Assembly (NCBI GenBank): GCA_017420125.1
Contig: JAFOJR010000043.1
Coordinates: 1-9,703 of the forward strand
Length of the DNA: 9,703 nucleotides
Direction: 5' to 3'
Source: Oscillospiraceae bacterium
GTDB lineage: Bacteria; Bacillota; Clostridia; Oscillospirales; Oscillospiraceae
The notes beneath the pieces were generated by a model that was given only the letters and a program-made list of their open reading frames with translations, had not been told where the DNA came from and did no database searches. Positions 1 through 6,335 of this stretch are shown one piece after another; the stretch's first letter is position 1, and every line of letters starts with the position of its first letter. A program made the translations under genes and the position numbers.

Positions 1-1196
1 ATTTGTTTCTCTTTATATGAGACATTATCATTATCAGCCACTTTTTCAACTAATAATATTTGTTCTTCGTGAAGAGAACCGTCATCGACCGACGCATATA
101 GTCCGGTATAATATCCCTTTCTGTCTCCTTGAGAAAAGATTCCATTATACTTGGTGTTCGGTGCGAGAATAAGTTCTGTTGCTTGATGAGCCATCCTGCC
201 TAAATAAGTAATGGCACTGTCTCTGTATGCGTAGACGAAGTATTCCCGCAAATAAAAATCTCCATTTCCGTTTGATGTTATTAATTCGGGAATGCCATCA
301 TCTTCAAAATCGTGCAAAGCAAAGTCCACGACATCGTAGCTTGTTTGCTGCCCATTTGGAAAATACGTTGCTTCTGTTGAAAGATAGGCTTCACTCAGCA
401 CAAACTTCCGGTACGCCTCGCTCCAGTCAGGGCGCTGGCTCACCGTGCCTTCGTCGGTGCCATCCTTGATGGCGGTGAAAGAAAATCCGTTGTCTTTGGC
501 GTAGGTTTCTCCGGCTGTGCCGACATAGCCTGCGATGGTAAATCCATCCACCTTAGGCGGGGGATCTTCATATTGCGAAAATGTGTAGCCAATGGCACAT
601 TTCCCTATCTTCTGTACACTGCGGGGGATGGTCACACTCGTCACTTCCGAGGTTTGTTGAAAGGCAAAGTCCCCAATAGAAATTACGGTATTGGGAATGG
701 TGTAAGAAGACAGATTATAACATTCCCAAAAGGCGTTATTTCCGATGGAGCGAAGGCCATCGGAGAGACGGAGTTCTGTCAGTGCCGTGCTCAAAGAAAA
801 TGCGTAGTCTCCAATGGATGTCACGCTTCCGGCAATGGAGACCGATTGGAGCTTATCGTACAGGCAGTTTTCATCTTCGTAATTATCGTAACTGGCAAAT
901 GCATGATTACCGACGTGCGTCACGCCGTTTTCTATGACCACCTGGCGAATCTGGTGGCGGTAATTCCACCAAGGAGCAGTACTATAAAAATTCCAGCCGG
1001 TTTCTCCGCCGCTGTCTTTCATCTGATAATCATCCATTGCTCCGTTTCCGCTTACTGTCAGTACACCGGTGCTCTCATCCAGAGCCCAAGTTACATTTTC
1101 TCCGCAACTTCCAGACGCAGAAGTCGCCAAAACAGATGTTTCAATTGCAGATAAAAGGAGAAAGCACGTTAGCAACAGGCTTATAAGTCTTTTCAT
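1..1196 (-). CDS. BspA-type leucine-rich-repeat secreted surface protein (partial, C-terminus beyond the left edge)
   Basis: The first 398 codons of a secreted cell-surface protein; no stop appears before the left edge. The start is an ATG at 1196 preceded by AGGAGG (1204-1209) with a 7-base spacer. Residues 1-24 form a signal peptide (KR, then a Leu-rich core, then VLATSA). Residues 31-55 carry the CGENVTWALDESTGVLTVSG block that typically opens BspA-like proteins of Clostridia. Residues 86-205 hold LRR_5-type repeats of about 23 residues, with recurring SIGDYAF, SIGNNAF and SIGDFAF cores. Residues 206-245 look like the usual cap, ending in an AGETYAKDNGFSFTAI-like segment. A second domain follows from about 260, with an acidic DFEDDGIPEL motif (296-305) resembling the calcium-binding loops of FG-GAP/VCBS-like repeats. 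The family is known for adhesion and for protein or host-surface binding; the ligand here is unknown. Identity as a BspA-like LRR protein is secure; its specific role is not. Confidence 0.88.
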   Translation of the reverse strand, partial: MKRLISLLLTCFLLLSAIETSVLATSASGSCGENVTWALDESTGVLTVSGNGAMDDYQMKDSGGETGWNFYSTAPWWNYRHQIRQVVIENGVTHVGNHAFASYDNYEDENCLYDKLQSVSIAGSVTSIGDYAFSLSTALTELRLSDGLRSIGNNAFWECYNLSSYTIPNTVISIGDFAFQQTSEVTSVTIPRSVQKIGKCAIGYTFSQYEDPPPKVDGFTIAGYVGTAGETYAKDNGFSFTAIKDGTDEGTVSQRPDWSEAYRKFVLSEAYLSTEATYFPNGQQTSYDVVDFALHDFEDDGIPELITSNGNGDFYLREYFVYAYRDSAITYLGRMAHQATELILAPNTKYNGIFSQGDRKGYYTGLYASVDDGSLHEEQILLVEKVADNDNVSYKEKQ

Positions 1197-1290
1197 TTCA
1201 ATTCCTCCTGCTGTTATGATAAAAGGCAGCGCAGCCAAAGCTATGCCACAAAGAACGCAGAGCTCCATCTGACGCTGGACAAACTACCCG

Positions 1291-1342
1291 GACATTCCGG
1301 AGAATGTCAAACGGAAGAATGTGTTTTTACCGAAGTAAAAAC
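1291..1342 (-). other. Pair of perfect hairpins upstream of the LRR gene
   Basis: Hairpin one pairs 1291-1297 with 1302-1308 (7 bp, 4-base loop). Hairpin two pairs 1323-1330 with 1335-1342 (8 bp; the loop is TTCG when read on the minus strand). They lie 95-147 bases upstream of the LRR start codon, so they could fall in its 5' leader or in a small RNA. Neither is followed by a T-run on either strand, so they do not look like terminators. No known riboswitch class is recognised. Confidence 0.4.
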
Positions 1343-1496
1343 CATCCTCTGGGCAGTGTGCATATATTCAGCTTATTCTGCAGTTACATTCTATCATGCT
1401 CAATGGGCAAACGCAACAGCCTTTTACGCTGTAAGCCTTGTGCTGCAGGGCATCCGCATTTCCGATGACTTTGTGGGCTTTACCCACTGGATAAAC

Positions 1497-1534
1497 TGAA
1501 GAAACAGGAAACGGCATGACCGAAGCCATGCCGT
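1497..1534 (-). terminator. Intrinsic terminator of the SLH gene
   Basis: On the minus strand, an 8-bp perfect stem (1511-1518 with 1527-1534) is extended by a G-T and a C-G pair that close a TTCG loop, giving the very stable cUUCGg tetraloop. It is followed by the T-rich tail TTTCCTGTTTCTTC (about 1510-1497). It lies 68 bases downstream of the SLH stop codon. It would insulate the LRR gene from upstream transcription. Confidence 0.8.
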
Positions 1535-1564
1535 CCCTGCTAAAATCCATTATTATCTTTTTAC

Positions 1565-1595
1565 ATCCCCCGGCCATTGGCAAGAGGGGATTTTT
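1565..1595 (+). terminator. Plus-strand terminator-like hairpin
   Basis: ATCCCC (1565-1570) pairs with GGGGAT (1586-1591), with a short inner GCC/GGC pairing, and runs into TTTTT (1591-1595) on the plus strand. No plus-strand gene is recognised upstream of it. It may block antisense reading into the SLH gene, be left over from a lost gene, or be chance. Confidence 0.35.
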
Positions 1596-1601
1596 ATGAT
1601 G

Positions 1602-2647
1602 CTAAAGAGCAAGGAAAGAAGGATGATTTTTCTGGAAGTCCAGCGCAGCACAGAGCAAATCTGCCATTTCGCCCCGGGTGAGGCTGGCATTTAGAGCAGA
1701 AGCACCGGTGTGAATATGGGATAGAACGCCGCAGGCTTCCAGATTGGCGGCAGATTGATACGCCCACGTGGGTACAGCGTTTTGGTCCACACAGGAAACA
1801 GAGGCGGGAACGTCAGAAATCCCCAGCAGCCGATTGAGCATAACGGTGGCTTCGGCCAAAGTAATGGAGGTGTCGGACGAAAAGATAATTTGCCCTGCTG
1901 CATTGCGCAGCCCACGCACAGCTCCTAATTTCAAAGCAGTTGCCGCATACGGCTTTGCCCAGGCGGGGATAGTACTGTCATCTGCAAAGCCTGTCTGACT
2001 TACGGTGGAAAGACGGGTAACGCCCAAAGCGGTCAGAGCGGCCGAAAGGAAGTCTGCCCGGCTGACTGCAGCATCCGGATGGAAGAAATACGTTCCGCCC
2101 ATGCATTCTCCCACGAAGATATCCTCCTCTGCCAGGCGGATGGCAGAGCGTTGAAAGACAGAATCTGTCAAATCGGCATATGTTACCTTGGTGGAAGGCT
2201 TATCGATGATTACGCGGACACTGGCCGGTTGGGACACATTGCCTGCAGCATCAATGGCAACATAAGAAAACGTATCTTTTCCTGTTTTGTTTTCATAAGG
2301 AGAGTAGAGGAAACGGCCGGGGTCTGACGAGTTGATTGTCACTTCGCCTCTGGCGGGTTTATCCGTCAGTTGGAACGTTACAGGGTCGCCGTCCGGGTCA
2401 ACGGCAGAAAAATAAGCGGTGAGAGGAACATTTCGATACGTTTGAAGTTCCAGATTTTCCGCAACCGGAGGATTGCCGATTGGTTGGAAAAGGAAGTGGT
2501 CTGCACCACAGAAAAGACCTGTTGGAAAAAGTTGCCGGGCGCATAGGTCTTGTCCGCTATATCCCCAAAAGCGGTTGCCGGTATGGGAGCGACAGATATA
2601 AGCACCAGAGCAAACAGTAAAAAAGCGATTACACAAATTCGTTTCAA
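1602..2647 (-). pseudogene. S-layer-homology (SLH) domain surface protein with one Ig-like domain, broken by an apparent 1-base deletion
   Basis: The product would be secreted and attached to the cell wall; SLH domains bind pyruvylated secondary wall polysaccharide. Two frames must be joined. The first begins at TTG 2647 and gives a signal peptide (KRICVIAF, a hydrophobic core, then PATAFG), followed by DIADKTYAPGNFFQQVFSVV. The second, from about 2482, begins PIGNPPVAENLELQTYRNV and gives an Ig/cadherin-like domain (VDPDGDPVTFQL, then YENKTGKDTFSYVAIDAAGN) and three SLH repeats starting at YADLTD, GFADDS and CVDQNA. The middle repeat has TLAEA where T-R-x-E-A is usual. Restoring one C in the AACC run at 2485-2482 (minus strand) would read SNPIGNPP and yield about 348 residues. 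The span is 1046 bases, exactly one short of whole codons. The second frame is also open upstream to an ATG at 2675, but that stretch lacks a signal peptide and looks like an out-of-frame reading. The break could be a true mutation, phase variation or a sequencing error. Confidence 0.78.
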
Positions 2648-2656
2648 AGCAAGATA

Positions 2657-2662
2657 CCTCCT
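2657..2662 (-). promoter_or_regulatory. Ribosome binding site that sets a TTG start for the SLH gene
   Basis: A perfect AGGAGG lies 9 bases upstream of TTG 2647. No in-frame ATG sits at a suitable distance, and translation from this TTG opens directly into a signal peptide. The upstream ATGs in either frame have no comparable ribosome site or give no signal peptide. Confidence 0.65.
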
Positions 2663-2734
2663 GATGAATTTCCAAATTTCATTTAAACTTTGGATGGAGA
2701 TATTGTTTGCCAACAGCGCGAAATTATGCCAAAC

Positions 2735-2777
2735 AGGAAACAGAAACCAAACGGCCTGCTGAATAACAGCCACAGGC
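2735..2777 (-). terminator. Weak candidate terminator after the DUF2975/regulator operon
   Basis: On the minus strand, GCCT-GCTG pairs with CAGC-AGGC (2777-2754) around a 5-base loop with a 3-base bulge, followed by a T-rich stretch of TTT groups down to about 2735. It begins 16 bases after the regulator's stop codon. The bulge and the interrupted T-run make it weak. Some transcripts may continue into the SLH gene, for which I see only a poor promoter match (CATAAT at 2730-2725). Confidence 0.35.
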
Positions 2778-2792
2778 AAAACGATATGACTG

Positions 2793-3008
2793 CTAGGTTT
2801 CGCTCTGATATTCCAAAAGGTCTCCCGGCTGGCAGTTCAATGCATCGCATAATTTTGCCAGAGTGGATATTTTCAATGCCTTTGCCCTGCCGTTTTTTAA
2901 CACGGAAACATTTGCGAGAGTGATGCCCACCCGATCTGCCAGTTCTGTTACACTCATTTTCCGTTTGGCAAGCATAACGTCAATATTAAAAATGATTTTG
3001 CCTTCCAT
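2793..3008 (-). CDS. Small Cro/C1-type helix-turn-helix regulator (YozG-like)
   Basis: A 71-residue protein that is almost entirely one HTH domain of the XRE/Cro family (the compact HTH_26/YozG type). The opening MEGKIIFNIDVMLAKRKMS leads into the helix-turn-helix at about residues 19-40 (SVTELADRVGITLANVSVLK), then ALKISTLAKLCDALNCQPGDLLEY, the usual family ending. The start is ATG 3008 with AAGGAGG (3014-3020) 5 bases upstream; an ATG nine codons earlier lies inside the previous gene and has no ribosome site. The ribosome site overlaps the stop codon of the DUF2975 gene, so the two are probably translationally coupled. In Firmicutes this regulator type is regularly paired with DUF2975 proteins. 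It probably controls its own operon; no effector domain is present, and its targets are unknown. Confidence 0.9.
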   Translation of the reverse strand: MEGKIIFNIDVMLAKRKMSVTELADRVGITLANVSVLKNGRAKALKISTLAKLCDALNCQPGDLLEYQSET

Positions 3009-3018
3009 TTTTGCCTCC

Positions 3019-3498
3019 TTATATGGTCCAGTCACTTTGTTCCTGCAGCGCGGCAGCCTTTTTTATCAAGTGGGACAGCACGGCAGCAGCCACGGCCACG
3101 GCAACACCGGCAAACACGAAAAGCCATGAAAGCAGTAAAATCCCGGGGTGATTCATATTGAGAAATGCCATCACAATGTTTCCGATAAAGAAGAATGCTG
3201 CATCTCCGGCAGCTAAGCCGGAAATCCACCGAAACAGTTTTGCATTAGAATCGGAAAAGGAACGGTTCTGCCCGATGTTGGATGCAACGTTCCAGGCAAG
3301 AAAAAGGGCAACGTAACAAGGGATACCTGTTGCCCAAAGGAAACAGAGCCAAGGCCAGTAGCAGAAGGCAAATTCCGGATTTTGCCCAACGATTGTCTGC
3401 CCCAGCAGCGGGATGATGACAGCATAAACCGCCAAGCCGCAAAGACCGACACCAATGAGAATGCATTTTAACCATTTGGAAAGTGTTTTTTGTTCCAT
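3019..3498 (-). CDS. DUF2975 family membrane protein
   Basis: A 159-residue integral membrane protein of unknown function, recognised as DUF2975 by its four-helix layout and conserved middle. Hydrophobic segments lie at about residues 11-32, 46-72, 91-113 and 119-143. Between the second and third is the polar NRSFSDSNAKLFRWIS segment that marks the family. The start is ATG 3498, with AGGAG (3506-3510) 7 bases upstream. The gene leads an operon with the HTH regulator: its TAA stop at 3021-3019 overlaps the regulator's ribosome site, and the regulator starts 10 bases further on. A membrane partner of a dedicated small regulator suggests the membrane protein may sense something or hold the regulator, but that is inference. 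It has its own promoter immediately upstream. Confidence 0.88.
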   Translation of the reverse strand: MEQKTLSKWLKCILIGVGLCGLAVYAVIIPLLGQTIVGQNPEFAFCYWPWLCFLWATGIPCYVALFLAWNVASNIGQNRSFSDSNAKLFRWISGLAAGDAAFFFIGNIVMAFLNMNHPGILLLSWLFVFAGVAVAVAAAVLSHLIKKAAALQEQSDWTI

Positions 3499-3522
3499 CT
3501 TTTTTCTCCTTTCGTTATGAAA

Positions 3523-3551
3523 AAGATAGCACAGAAAGATTCATTTGTCAA
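3523..3551 (-). promoter_or_regulatory. Vegetative (sigma-A type) promoter of the DUF2975/regulator operon
   Basis: On the minus strand, a perfect TTGACA -35 (3551-3546), a 17-base spacer, and TATCTT as -10 (3528-3523) preceded by TGC, an extended -10. Transcription would begin near 3516, leaving a leader of roughly 18 bases, so no riboswitch can fit. Confidence 0.8.
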
Positions 3552-3628
3552 TAATTTTTTATCGCATTACAATAAATATAGATTGCAACAAAGAAAATCC
3601 GATGATGAAAATCTCACTAAAAATCATA

Positions 3629-3671
3629 AAAAGCGGGAGAAGCCAAAGGATGCATGGCTTCTCCCGCTTTT
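3629..3671. terminator. Strong hairpin terminator after ilvE, usable in both directions
   Basis: A perfect 14-bp stem (3631-3644 with 3656-3669), extended by two A-T pairs, around an 11-base loop. On the minus strand it lies 26 bases past the ilvE stop and continues TTTTTATGATTTTT, a good terminator tail. On the plus strand it is followed by only four T's. It separates ilvE from the DUF2975 promoter. Confidence 0.88.
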
Positions 3672-3696
3672 ACCGGGGATTTAATGAAATAAAAAT

Positions 3697-4767
3697 TTAT
3701 ACGTTTATAATCCAGCCGAAAGGATCCTGCACAGTTCCCCATTGGATGCCGGTGAGAGTATCATACAGCTTTTGGGTAGTGGGGCCGATTTTTCCGCCGT
3801 TGATAACCACCTTCTTGTCTTTCCAGACCAATTCTCCAATGGGAGAAATCACAGCGGCAGTTCCGCTGCCCCAAGCTTCTTCCAACTTGCCATTTTCAGC
3901 GGCCTCGAACAGCTCGTCTACAGTAAGCGGGCGTTCGGAAACAGGCATTTCCCAGCTCCGCAGCAAGTCCAGGCAGGACTGACGGGTGATGCCCGGCAGG
4001 ATGGAACCGCCCAGAGGTGGAGTGACAATTTCACCATCAATTTTAAACAGGACGTTCATGGCGCCGACTTCTTCGATATACTTGCGGTGTACACCGTCCA
4101 GCCAGAGAACCTGGGAATAGCCGGCTTGTTCTGCCCGTTCGCCGGCGCGGAGAGACGCGGCATAGTTGCCGCCGGTTTTGGCAGAACCGGTGCCGCCCTT
4201 GACGGCGCGAACATCATCGCTCTCCACATAAATCGACACGGGGTTGATGCCTTGTGGATAATAAGAACCTACCGGACAGGCGATGATGCAGAACAGATAG
4301 GTGTGGGATGCATGAACGCCTACAGCGGGGTCTGTTGCAATGACGAAGGGGCGGATATACAGAGAAGTCTGCGGCGCGGAGGGCACCCAGCTTTCCTCCA
4401 TTCGAACCAGCTCCAAAATTCCCTGCAGCGCCATCTCTTCATCCAGCTCCGGAATGCAAAGCCGAGCACAAGAGCGGTTTAAGCGGCGGATATTATCCCT
4501 GGGGCGGAAAAGCTGTACGCCACCATCTGCTCGACGATATGCTTTCAGTCCCTCGAAGACTTCCTGTGCATAATGAAACACCATGGCGGAGGGCTCCAGA
4601 GTAATCGGGCCGTAAGGGACGATCCGCGGGTCATGCCAGCCGATTCCGTCCGTATAGTTCATCAAGAACATATGATCGGTAAAGCTGGTGCCGAATTTTA
4701 GGGTGGCGGAGTCGGGCTTCGGCTTTAAAACAGAAGCGCGCTCTGTCCGAATTGTGTTTTTATTCAT
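3697..4767 (-). CDS. ilvE: Branched-chain amino acid aminotransferase, type II
   Basis: A PLP-dependent enzyme of 356 residues that moves an amino group between glutamate and the 2-oxo acids of leucine, isoleucine and valine; cytoplasmic, the last step of their synthesis. It belongs to the longer type II group shared by Firmicutes and eukaryotes (fold-type IV). The PLP-binding lysine is K197 in GGTGSAKTGGNYAAS. Other hallmarks are VFHYAQEVFEGLKAYR (63-78), RPRDNIRRLNRSCARL (88-103), YIRPF (137-141), QVLWLDG (219-225) and the cofactor-contacting E233 of IEEVGAMN. The chosen start is ATG 4767, with GGGAGG (4775-4780) 7 bases upstream; an in-frame ATG eight codons earlier would place this ribosome site inside the gene. 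It is transcribed alone from a promoter at 4803-4831 and ends at the strong terminator 3629-3671. The leader is only about 30 bases, so no T-box or leucine attenuator fits. Confidence 0.96.
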   Translation of the reverse strand: MNKNTIRTERASVLKPKPDSATLKFGTSFTDHMFLMNYTDGIGWHDPRIVPYGPITLEPSAMVFHYAQEVFEGLKAYRRADGGVQLFRPRDNIRRLNRSCARLCIPELDEEMALQGILELVRMEESWVPSAPQTSLYIRPFVIATDPAVGVHASHTYLFCIIACPVGSYYPQGINPVSIYVESDDVRAVKGGTGSAKTGGNYAASLRAGERAEQAGYSQVLWLDGVHRKYIEEVGAMNVLFKIDGEIVTPPLGGSILPGITRQSCLDLLRSWEMPVSERPLTVDELFEAAENGKLEEAWGSGTAAVISPIGELVWKDKKVVINGGKIGPTTQKLYDTLTGIQWGTVQDPFGWIINV

Positions 4768-4802
4768 GTATATGCCTCCCTCTGAAATCAAAAATATGTT
4801 TC

Positions 4803-4831
4803 ATTATAACAACCGAAAAAAAAGAGTGCAA
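4803..4831 (-). promoter_or_regulatory. Vegetative promoter of ilvE
   Basis: On the minus strand, TTGCAC (4831-4826), a 17-base spacer containing an eight-T run, and a perfect TATAAT (4808-4803). Transcription would start near 4796, about 30 bases before the ilvE ATG. Confidence 0.82.
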
Positions 4832-4860
4832 GAGGGAAGGCGCATAAAGATTGCTTTTTG

Positions 4861-4889
4861 TTGCGAAATAAAAAGAAATATGGTATGAT
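4861..4889 (+). promoter_or_regulatory. Promoter of the DEAD-box helicase gene
   Basis: TTGCGA (4861-4866), a 17-base spacer, and TATGAT (4884-4889) preceded by TGG, an extended -10. The start point would be near 4896, giving a leader of about 124 bases. It is divergent from the ilvE promoter, with about 30 bases between the two -35 boxes. Confidence 0.6.
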
Positions 4890-4951
4890 AAAACAAAAGA
4901 AAGGTTTGAAAAATCACGGCGGAAAAAGGTTAAAATAAACACGCCCCGACA

Positions 4952-4984
4952 CCAAAGCTTCGTTCCTCTGAAAGCGAGCTTTGG
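4952..4984 (+). other. Hairpin in the leader of the helicase mRNA
   Basis: CCAAAGCT (4952-4959) pairs perfectly with AGCTTTGG (4977-4984), extended inward by CG/CG after a one-base bulge, with a loop of about 12 bases. It is followed by a short, broken T stretch, too weak to call a terminator. It sits about 35 bases before the ATG, inside the predicted leader, and could affect expression; that is unproven. Confidence 0.45.
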
Positions 4985-5019
4985 TTTGACGATTTGGGAT
5001 AGCTAAAGAGGGCATAAGA

Positions 5020-6195
5020 ATGGAAGTAAATGGCATTGAACAAAATGAACTGGTAAAATATGCAGAGCTGGACCTGTCTCCCGAGATCATGCAGGCTTTG
5101 GAGAAAAAGCGATATGAGCAAGCTACGCCAGTGCAAGCTGGCGTAATTCCACCCATGATGGAATGGAAGGACGTCATCGCCAAGGCTCCCACAGGAAGTG
5201 GAAAAACCTTTGCTTTTGGCATCCCGATGATCCAGCATCTGGACGCGCAGAACCCTGTGGTGCAGGGACTGATCCTGGCCCCAACCCGAGAGCTTGCCCT
5301 CCAGATTGGAGATGAGCTGCGCACTCTCGCTTCTTTTAAAAAGGGTGTGCGCATTGTGGTGGTATATGGCGGCCAGCCTATCGACCGGCAGATTAACCAA
5401 CTGAAGCGGCGTCCGCAGATTATTGTGGCCACGCCGGGGCGGCTGATGGATCATTATAAACGCCGGACCATTCGGTTGGATCACGTGGAAACCGTGGTCT
5501 TGGACGAAGCAGACAGGATGCTGGATATGGGCTTTGTGCGGGATGTGACCAAAATCCTGGACCTGGTTCCCCATCGAAAAAATCTGGCACTTCTTTCTGC
5601 CACTATTTCCAGAGAAGTAATGGATATTGCCTGGGTTTACCAGCGGGATGCGGTGGAAGTGGTGGTACGTGCGGACATGGAAAACAAACCGGACATTCAA
5701 CAGTATCGCCTGGATGTTTCTGCTAGCCAAAAGGTAGATGCTGTACTGGCTATTTTAAACAGTCGACCCAGCCGGCGGGTGATTGCTTTTTGCAATACCA
5801 AGAATATGGTGGAGCGGTTGACAAAACTGCTTTGCATGGAAGACTGTCCGGCAGACTGTATTCACGGCGATATTCGCCAGTCCAACCGGGAAAAAGTCAT
5901 GAGCCGGTTTCGCAAAGGTAAGCTGCGGGTGCTGGTGGCGACCGATGTGGCCGCCCGGGGTATTGACGTGGATGATATAGACCTTGTTATTAATTATGAC
6001 GTGCCGGACGAAACGGAATATTATATCCACCGCATCGGGCGGACAGGCAGAGCGCAAAAAAGCGGCGCAGCTTATACGATTGTCACCAATTTTGCAGATG
6101 GGGTTCGTTTGGAAGAAATTGAAAAACGAACCCGGAACGTAATCAGACCGGTTACACTGGATAAAAACGGCGTTTTGCTTTCCGAGGAAACATAA
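5020..6195 (+). CDS. DEAD-box ATP-dependent RNA helicase
   Basis: A 391-residue RNA helicase that uses ATP to open RNA duplexes; such proteins assist ribosome assembly, mRNA decay and growth in the cold. All core motifs are present in order: the Q-motif region with Q39 (ATPVQ), motif I APTGSGKT (56-63), Ia PTREL (88-92), Ib TPGR (138-141), motif II DEAD (162-165), motif III SAT (193-195), motif V ARGID (312-316) and motif VI HRIGRTGR (337-344). The chain ends soon after the second RecA domain, without the basic or RNA-recognition tail that CshA or DbpA proteins carry, so it is a minimal-core member and I assign no symbol. The start is ATG 5020, with AGAGGG about 7 bases upstream. It is likely a single-gene unit with a 124-base leader containing a hairpin. 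Confidence 0.96.
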   Translation: MEVNGIEQNELVKYAELDLSPEIMQALEKKRYEQATPVQAGVIPPMMEWKDVIAKAPTGSGKTFAFGIPMIQHLDAQNPVVQGLILAPTRELALQIGDELRTLASFKKGVRIVVVYGGQPIDRQINQLKRRPQIIVATPGRLMDHYKRRTIRLDHVETVVLDEADRMLDMGFVRDVTKILDLVPHRKNLALLSATISREVMDIAWVYQRDAVEVVVRADMENKPDIQQYRLDVSASQKVDAVLAILNSRPSRRVIAFCNTKNMVERLTKLLCMEDCPADCIHGDIRQSNREKVMSRFRKGKLRVLVATDVAARGIDVDDIDLVINYDVPDETEYYIHRIGRTGRAQKSGAAYTIVTNFADGVRLEEIEKRTRNVIRPVTLDKNGVLLSEET

Positions 6196-6281
6196 AAGAA
6201 CTTCAAGACAAGTATCAGGGCTGACTTTATTCATCAAAGTCAACACTGCAAAAATATTTTTCTGAAAATAGAAATAGAATC

Positions 6282-6310
6282 TTTTGGTTTGCTTTTGGAT
6301 TTGATATAAT
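6282..6310 (+). promoter_or_regulatory. Extended -10 promoter of the glmU-like gene
   Basis: A perfect TATAAT (6305-6310) preceded by TGA, an extended -10. The -35 at 17 bases is poor (TTTTGG, 6282-6287), as is common with extended -10 promoters. The start would be near 6317, some 19 bases before the ATG. It probably drives the glmU-prs-pth unit. Confidence 0.72.
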
Positions 6311-6335
6311 AGCACCAGAGAAAGAGAGGATTTAT

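Larger units (their letters stand above)
1197..1601. other. 405-base gap with several hairpins, no convincing gene
   Basis: This gap lies between the start of the LRR gene and the stop of the SLH gene, both on the minus strand. It holds two close perfect hairpins with four-base loops (1291-1308 and 1323-1342), a smaller one (1473-1487, GTGGG/CCCAC), the minus-strand terminator at 1511-1534, and a plus-strand terminator-like hairpin at 1565-1595. A plus-strand frame is open for about 100 codons up to a stop at 1497-1499, but it has no ATG or ribosome site and its translation resembles no family I know. I could not pick a clear promoter for the LRR gene, although it must lie in this gap if the terminator at 1511-1534 works. 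Confidence 0.6.

Noticed and set aside
573..1154. A 193-codon plus-strand open frame
   Set aside because: It is antisense to the LRR gene, whose repeats and signal peptide are clear on the other strand.
1368..1583. A 71-codon minus-strand frame after the SLH gene
   Set aside because: It contains the strong UUCG terminator, has no ribosome site and no recognisable sequence.
2378..2779. A separate 133-residue protein starting at ATG 2779
   Set aside because: The first 44 codons precede the AGGAGG/TTG signal-peptide start and are not protein-like; the tail after about 2485 is an out-of-frame reading of the SLH gene.
3742..4482. A 246-codon open frame on the plus strand opposite ilvE
   Set aside because: It lies wholly inside ilvE, whose motifs are unmistakable; the antisense translation resembles no family and is a by-product of the codon pattern.
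4768..4803. T-box or attenuator upstream of ilvE
   Set aside because: The predicted leader is about 30 bases, far too short for a T-box or a leader-peptide attenuator.
4930..5730. A 266-codon open frame on the minus strand opposite the helicase
   Set aside because: It overlaps the helicase core motifs and has no family-like content or ribosome site.
6222..6242. Possible terminator after the helicase (TGACTTT/AAAGTCA)
   Set aside because: The 7-bp stem is A-T rich and has no T-run directly after it on the plus strand.
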